NCBI GenBank assembly: GCA_938003745.1
Contig: CALKXS010000025.1
Span: forward strand, 1 to 37,928
Origin: an uncultured Algibacter sp.
GTDB lineage: Bacteria; Bacteroidota; Bacteroidia; Flavobacteriales; Flavobacteriaceae
Length of the DNA: 37,928 nt
Direction of reading: 5' to 3'
The position numbers and the translations under genes were made by a program. The notes beneath the pieces were generated by a model, which worked only from the letters and a program-made list of their open reading frames with translations, was not told where the DNA came from and did not search any database. Positions 33,644-37,928 of this stretch are shown here, in pieces (the first letter of the stretch is position 1; every line of letters begins with the position of its first letter).

Positions 33644-34516
33644 ATGATTAATAAGAAACCCACGCTGAAAAAACTAAGCCCAAGTTTTGGAAGTTCTATT
33701 TTGGTTAAACAGCATATAGAGAAGGTGGATAAAAATGATGCGTATTGGCATTTTCATCCTGAGTTGGAACTTATTTACATTAATAAAGGTCAAGGAAAGA
33801 CACATATAGGCAATCATTTATCTTATTTTAATAATAGCCAGCTTATATTAATAGGTTCTGGTTTGCCTCATAATGGTTTTACAGATCGATTAACTGCAAA
33901 TGGAACAGAGACTACCATACAGTTTAAATCTAATTTTTTAGGAAATGATTTTTTGAATGTTCCAGAAATGGCAAATATTATAACGCTATTTGGTAGGGCC
34001 AAGAAAGGCATTCGCTTTAAAGTGGATGCAAAAAAGAAGATAGGGCCCAAAATAGAAAAGCTTTTAGAGCACGATGGCATGAAGCGTGTTATAAAATTTT
34101 TGGAAATATTAAACTACCTAGCAAAAACAGATGATTATGTCTTGTTAAATGCTGATGGATTTGCTTTTGAAGCAGAACCCCAGGATAGTGCGAAAATTGA
34201 TGTTATTTTTAAATATGTAAATAAGAATTTTCAAAAACATATTACTTTAGATGAAATAGCAGATAAAGTAAGCATGACAGTTCCTGCATTTTGTAGGTAT
34301 TTTAAAAAGGCAACCGGTAAAACATTTACGCAATTGGTTAATGAGTATAGAGTAGTGCATGCTACAAAGCTTTTAAATGAAAGCCAAATGAGTATTGCAG
34401 ATGTTTGTTTTGATTGTGGCTTTAATAATTTCTCACATTTTAACAAACAGTTTAATGATATCACAGGGAAAAGTGCTTCTAGGTATAGAAAAGAGATTAA
34501 GAAAATAATTAGCTAA
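33644..34516 (+). CDS. AraC-family transcriptional regulator with cupin domain
   Basis: 290 residues. The N-terminal cupin-type ligand domain (about 20-130) carries YWHFHPELELIYINKGQGKT, whose His-x-His-x-Pro-Glu pattern recalls sugar-responsive regulators, and a DRLTANGTETTIQF stretch. The C-terminal HTH (about 190-288) has HITLDEIADKVSMTVPAFCR, YFKKATGKTFTQLVNEYRV and FNNFSHFNKQFNDITGKSAS. Such regulators typically control carbohydrate use; no sugar genes are in reach, so the target is unknown. The 3' end overlaps the convergent HD gene by 8 bases. Confidence 0.9.
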   Translation: MINKKPTLKKLSPSFGSSILVKQHIEKVDKNDAYWHFHPELELIYINKGQGKTHIGNHLSYFNNSQLILIGSGLPHNGFTDRLTANGTETTIQFKSNFLGNDFLNVPEMANIITLFGRAKKGIRFKVDAKKKIGPKIEKLLEHDGMKRVIKFLEILNYLAKTDDYVLLNADGFAFEAEPQDSAKIDVIFKYVNKNFQKHITLDEIADKVSMTVPAFCRYFKKATGKTFTQLVNEYRVVHATKLLNESQMSIADVCFDCGFNNFSHFNKQFNDITGKSASRYRKEIKKIIS

Positions 34517-35165
34517 AACCGTTCCATTCTTTGTTAAATTGGTCTAAAAAAACAAGCATATAGTCATGCCTTTTAGCAGCAATTTTTTTTCCTGATTTTG
34601 TATTCATTCGGTCTTTTAAAAGTAAAAGCTTTTCATGAAAATGGTTTATTGTTGGAGCATTCGATGCTTTGTATTCTGCTTTACTCATATTAAGGTTAGG
34701 TTTTATCTCTGGATTGTAAAGTGCTCTATTTTTAAATCCACCATAATTAAAACAGCGAGCAATACCGACGGCGCCTATGGCGTCAAGTCTATCTGCATCT
34801 TGGACAACATCTAACTCTGGTGATTTGAATTTTTGAGCTTCATTACCCCCTTTAAAAGATATATTTTCAATAATATTAACAACGTGTTCTATTATTGAAG
34901 AATCTACATTTAATTTGAATAAAAACTCACGAGCTATCCTTGGACCAACAGTTTCATCTCCGTTATGAAATTTACTATCTCCAATGTCATGAAGTAATGC
35001 TCCCAAAGAGGCTATAAAGGTATCTACGTTTTCATTTTTAGCAATGAGCAAAGCGTTTTTATAAACACGTTCTATGTGAAACCAATCGTGCCCACCTTCA
35101 GCATTTTCTAGGGTTTCTTTAACAAAGATGACGGTTTTTTTTATTTGTTCTTCAGTAGTTGTCAT
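34509..35165 (-). CDS. HD-domain phosphohydrolase (YedJ-like)
   Basis: 218 residues. Metal-binding HD residues: GGHDWFHIERVYKNALLIA (His), GALLHDIGDSKFHNGDE (His-Asp), and VVQDADRLDAIGAVGIARCF (Asp), the layout of YedJ/YpgQ-type HD hydrolases, some of which cleave nucleotides. The true substrate is unknown. It is convergent with the AraC gene and has an 8-base overlap. Downstream of its start (35166 on) lies decayed DNA. Confidence 0.9.
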   Translation of the reverse strand: MTTTEEQIKKTVIFVKETLENAEGGHDWFHIERVYKNALLIAKNENVDTFIASLGALLHDIGDSKFHNGDETVGPRIAREFLFKLNVDSSIIEHVVNIIENISFKGGNEAQKFKSPELDVVQDADRLDAIGAVGIARCFNYGGFKNRALYNPEIKPNLNMSKAEYKASNAPTINHFHEKLLLLKDRMNTKSGKKIAAKRHDYMLVFLDQFNKEWNGFS

Positions 35166-35169
35166 GGTA

Positions 35170-35635
35170 TAAAAATAAAAATTCTTTTCGGTAATGAAAG
35201 GAATTTATTTATCAATTGAATATCTTTTAAATCTCTTCTAAAAATTGAGGAACCTTTAGATTTGTCGTCGCTATTCCATTGCTAAGTTTCATGAAGTTTT
35301 ATTTTTCCATTGGGAAGTAATTCTGGTTTAGAAACACAAATACCTGTCGTCAATTCATCTTTAGTGCTTATTTGATGAATATTTCATATTAATGTTCCTC
35401 TTAGTGCCTATAATATCAATCAAATGCCTTACAATAATACTACCGTCTTTATAAGAAGATGCTAAAATATTTCCTTTTTACTTATAGATAAAAATAGTAT
35501 CAGAAGTTGTTTTACTATTTTTTGAGCTAGAAAAAGTTTGAATGCTTTGTTATTGTAGTTTATCATTTATTCAATAAGGATATGTAAATCATTTGAGTTG
35601 TACGTTTAGTATTTGTTTTATTTAATTTTGATAAA
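35170..35635 (-). pseudogene. Unidentified gene remnant beside the IS debris
   Basis: On the minus strand one frame reads IHQISTKDELTTGICVSKPE and continues with LLPNGKIKLHET, one stop, QWNSDDKSKGSSIFRRDLK (about 35385-35210). Upstream another frame holds SSYKDGSIV. These look like pieces of one coding sequence with several stops and shifts. I do not recognise the family. Confidence 0.4.
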
Positions 35636-36439
35636 TCGGATTAGTAATTACCATCTTCAGTATCGTTTTATGAAAGATACTTTGTTGAAATTGAGATCTA
35701 TTAATTCTAAAATAGAATTCATCAAAATAGGCTTGCATATGTCATTTACTTACATGAGTTGGTATTGCTCTTAACCAATATTTCACTTGCATAATTACAA
35801 TATGTAGTTGTTTAAAACTCTTTCCATTATTACTATCTTTCTGTTCAATACTGTAAATCTTTTTTAAAGGTTCACACCTTCACCATTTATTAGCCACTAT
35901 TTTTGTGCAGATGTACTAATGTATTCTTCGAAAATAGGTGTTGAAGATTTCGCAGGATAATCTTTTATGCCTTAATATATACTCGTTTTACTTTGTTATT
36001 ATCAGTTATTTATACTGCTATAACTGTCTTTTTCTTCTTTTCCACCAACAGTAAACTCATCAATATGGACTAATTCTGATAAAGGATATTTTTGGCTACT
36101 TGCCATTACTTTTTTAACTTTTTGCATAAAATACCATGCAGTCTCTTGACCAATACTAAATCGTTTTCCCATTTGAATACTGGAAATACTTTTTCTATTT
36201 GTGCTCATTTCAAAAACTACAAAAATGCTTTTTGTAAACTGAATTTCGCTTTATGAAATAACGTACTAGTTTTTGCAATTTCTACATAACGGCATGAATA
36301 ACAATGATAATTATATCCCGCTTTCACAACCTTTTGTATGACCGTGTTTATTACAAGTAAATCCATCTTGCCATTTTATTTTTGCTAGATAAACCTTGCA
36401 AGCTTCATCGTTTGGTAATCCTTTTATAAAGGATAGCAT
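35636..36439 (-). pseudogene. IS1595-family (ISXO2-like) transposase, heavily broken
   Basis: Read on the minus strand: a start at 36439 gives MLSFIKGLPNDEACKVYLAK and a damaged zinc ribbon (CNKHGHTKGC), then a stop; next, FVVFEMSTNRKSISSIQMGK and RFSIGQETAWYFMQKVKKVM with VHIDEFTVGGKEE, the start of the catalytic ISXO2-like domain (36208-36002); then, after several stops and shifts, KQLHIVIMQVKYWLRAIPTH and QAYFDEFYFRINRSQFQQSIFHKT near 35820-35650. The order and content match IS1595 transposases across their length, but at least five lesions make it dead. Element ends were not identified. It lies between the HD gene and the right IS4 copy. Confidence 0.85.
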
Positions 36440-36534
36440 ATTTTGCCCGTAAATTGAAGCATGAGTCAAGCTTTTAGAACAATAAGATGCGGGAATTAAA
36501 TGACTAGATCAATAAATTTATTTTCTACTCTTTA
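36440..36534. other. Short AT-rich spacer between IS1595 and IS4 debris
   Basis: No open frame of note. It should contain the leader end of the IS1595 remnant; I saw no clear terminal repeat. Confidence 0.4.
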
Positions 36535-37024
36535 TCTTAGTACATGACAAAATACAATCTATTGATTTTCAATATATTAAATTTTATTATAAAGCATTGA
36601 TTTTCAGAATATTATATGTATAGTTATAACTTATTTATCTAATGAATAAAACCAATGTTATCACTAAAAATAGTGAATTAACTTGTGTCCTTAACACTCA
36701 TTTACAAGGAAAAATAAATTTAGCGCGATTAAAACTGATTTCATATTTTGTAATCGCCCTATGCAAAGTACAAACAGTTACTTTTGAAAAGCTAGCTAAT
36801 GCTTTTGATACCGAATCTAGCTGTGATACTTTTTAAGACTCATACAGCACTTTATTGCTAATTGCAGTTTAGATGCAAACCTTATTGCTCGTCTTGTTTT
36901 CAACCTACTTCCCAAGCAAGGTAAACTCATACTGAGTATTGATAGAATCAATTGGAAGTTTGGACAAATCAATATTTTTATCTTAGGCATTGTTTACAAA
37001 GCAGTTGCCTTCCCGTTGCTATTT
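36535..37024 (+). mobile_element. IS4-family element, right copy, truncated by IS982
   Basis: The outer end CTTAGTACATGACAAAA begins at 36535; a 100-base leader precedes the transposase. It ends inside the transposase near 37024, where IS982-type sequence (AACGTGAGTTCGG) begins. Inverted with respect to the left copy at 1-434. The leader differs from the left copy and lacks its hairpin. Confidence 0.8.
36642..37024 (+). pseudogene. IS4-family transposase, frameshifted and truncated
   Basis: The frame from ATG 36642 reads MNKTNVITKNSELTCVLNTH, LQGKINLARLKLISYFVIAL, CKVQTVTFEKLANAF and stops after SSCDTF. One base is missing near 36826 relative to the left copy. In the next frame the protein continues through RLIQHFIANCSLDANLIARL, LILSIDRINWKFGQINIFIL and IVYKAVAFPLLF, where IS982 sequence interrupts it. 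The Asp in LSIDR is the first catalytic residue of the IS4 DDE set. Neither frame alone is functional. Confidence 0.85.
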
Positions 37025-37928
37025 AACGTGAGTTCGGCGTAAGAAACCTTCATTTTAAGGAAGAAAAAAGCAGAATATTTAGTATATTAAAGTACTGATT
37101 TTCAATTTGCTAAAAAAATTCTGATTGTAATTTCTGATACTAAAATTATTGAAATTTTCTGTAAACTAGATGATTTTTCTAAAGAATATGACGCTATTAT
37201 AACTAAAAACAGTATTTCTGATGGTATTATTACCAAAAAACGCAATAGAAAGTTTAAAATGAATGACAGTGAAGTGATGACCATACTGGTCATATTTCAC
37301 TTAAAGTCGTATAGAAACCTTAAACATTTTTACTTGCATTATGTATGTAAACATATGACAGATATGTTCCCAGATTGTGTCTCTTATAATCGCTTTGTAG
37401 AACTCGAGAAAAAGGTACTCAACCTTTGGCTGTTTTTATGAAACTATTTTGTTTGGGGGATTGTATAGATATTTCTTTTATAGATTCCACACCATTAAAA
37501 GTATGTCATTATAAAAGAGAAAAGCAACATCAAGTCTTTAAAGGTGGTTACGGAACAATGGGATGGTATTTTAGATTTAAACTTCATCTAGTTTGCAATG
37601 ATAAGGGAGAAATAGTTGATTTTATGTTTACTCCAGCCAATGTAGATGATAGGTTTCCTCTTAAACAAAAGAAATTTCACGATAAGATTTTTGGAAATGT
37701 TTTTGGCGATAAAGGGTATATTGGTAAAGATTTGTTCGATAGATTATTTGTAGATGGAATTCATCTTATAACAAAGGTTCGAAAAAACATGAAGAAGAAA
37801 GCTATGGATTTTATGGATAAGGTAATTCATAGAAAAGGAGCTATCATAGAAACCGTAAATGATGTGCTTAAAAATACATGCCAAATAGAGCATTCTAGAC
37901 ATAGATCTTTTGATAATTTTATAACTAA
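37025..37928 (+). mobile_element. IS982-family element, partial (runs off window)
   Basis: It starts with AACGTGAGTTCGGCGTAAG at the break of the IS4 transposase (from 37025) and runs to the window end. The element contains an IS982-type transposase. The right end, and therefore the target duplication, is outside the window. Confidence 0.75.
37091..37928 (+). pseudogene. IS982-family transposase with a single-base frameshift
   Basis: The frame is open from 37091 with no ATG before 37259; the family N-terminus (TKIIEIFCKLDDFSKEYDAI, then KKRNRKFKMNDSEVMTI) begins near 37118-37139, so the start codon is ATT, CTG or lost. It continues NLKHFYLHYVCKHMTDMFPD and VELEKKVL, then one base is missing at about 37417-37425. 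From 37438 the other frame continues FMKLFCLGDC, IDSTPLKVC (first Asp), VFGDKGYIG (second Asp) and AIIETVNDVLKNTCQIEHSR (Glu), still open at 37928. All three DDE residues are thus present but split over two frames. Confidence 0.85.

Noticed and set aside
1-37928. A 36-kb composite transposon
   Set aside because: The interior is housekeeping DNA (recA, hem genes) and both transposases are broken, so passive IS copies are far more likely.

Overview
This AT-rich window (37,928 bp) looks like chromosomal DNA of a marine-type Flavobacteriaceae bacterium (Bacteroidota). The support is a gldH gliding-motility lipoprotein, a RicT/PSP1 protein, a HemJ-type protoporphyrinogen oxidase, a fused HemC-HemD protein, and promoter-like boxes of the Bacteroidota type (TAnnTTTG). 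I saw no rRNA, tRNA or CRISPR array.

Layout. 1-434: outer part of an IS4-family element, reading out of the window. 441-3166: a minus-strand operon of a lipoprotein, an ECF sigma factor and a protein that appears to span both membranes (cytoplasmic tail, one inner-membrane helix, 200-residue linker, C-terminal beta-barrel). 3168-7623: recA, trhO, ricT and gldH. 7686-11587: a class A penicillin-binding protein and the two subunits of a 3-oxoacid CoA-transferase. 11879-18110 (minus): ABC ATPase, PolB-like exonuclease, serine hydrolase, an ogt gene broken by one amber codon, a CNNM/CBS protein and hemB. 18185-18574: a helicase start cut off by a 48-bp IS-derived palindrome. 18604-25633 (minus): ychJ, hemF, a CHMI-like protein, a frameshifted acetyltransferase, an EI24 protein, hemE, hemCD and hemA. 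25822-28617 (plus): AraC-type regulator, 51-residue peptide, hemH and hemJ. 28795-30258: an NtrY-like kinase. 30262-31110: decayed gene remnants. 31124-35165: crotonase, an unknown secreted protein, a second AraC regulator and an HD hydrolase. 35170-37928: debris of IS1595-, IS4- and IS982-family elements.

How the genes work together. All haem steps from glutamyl-tRNA to protohaem are encoded here except hemL (hemA, B, CD, E, F, J, H). The AraC regulator diverges from hemA and carries a Cys-Pro motif. The shared intergenic region has two 17-bp near-identical direct repeats exactly 22 bp apart plus a perfect 10-bp inverted repeat, which suggests a dedicated and perhaps haem- or iron-responsive switch. 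Separately, the sigma operon has an ECF-type promoter (CAACC-N16-ATCTT), and the same motif with the same spacing lies upstream of trhO, so the trans-envelope sigma system may reach tRNA modification. The window also shows active gene decay: a nonsense codon in ogt, a frameshift in the acetyltransferase, helicase truncation and broken transposases. Inverted IS4 copies bound about 36 kb that could invert by recombination.
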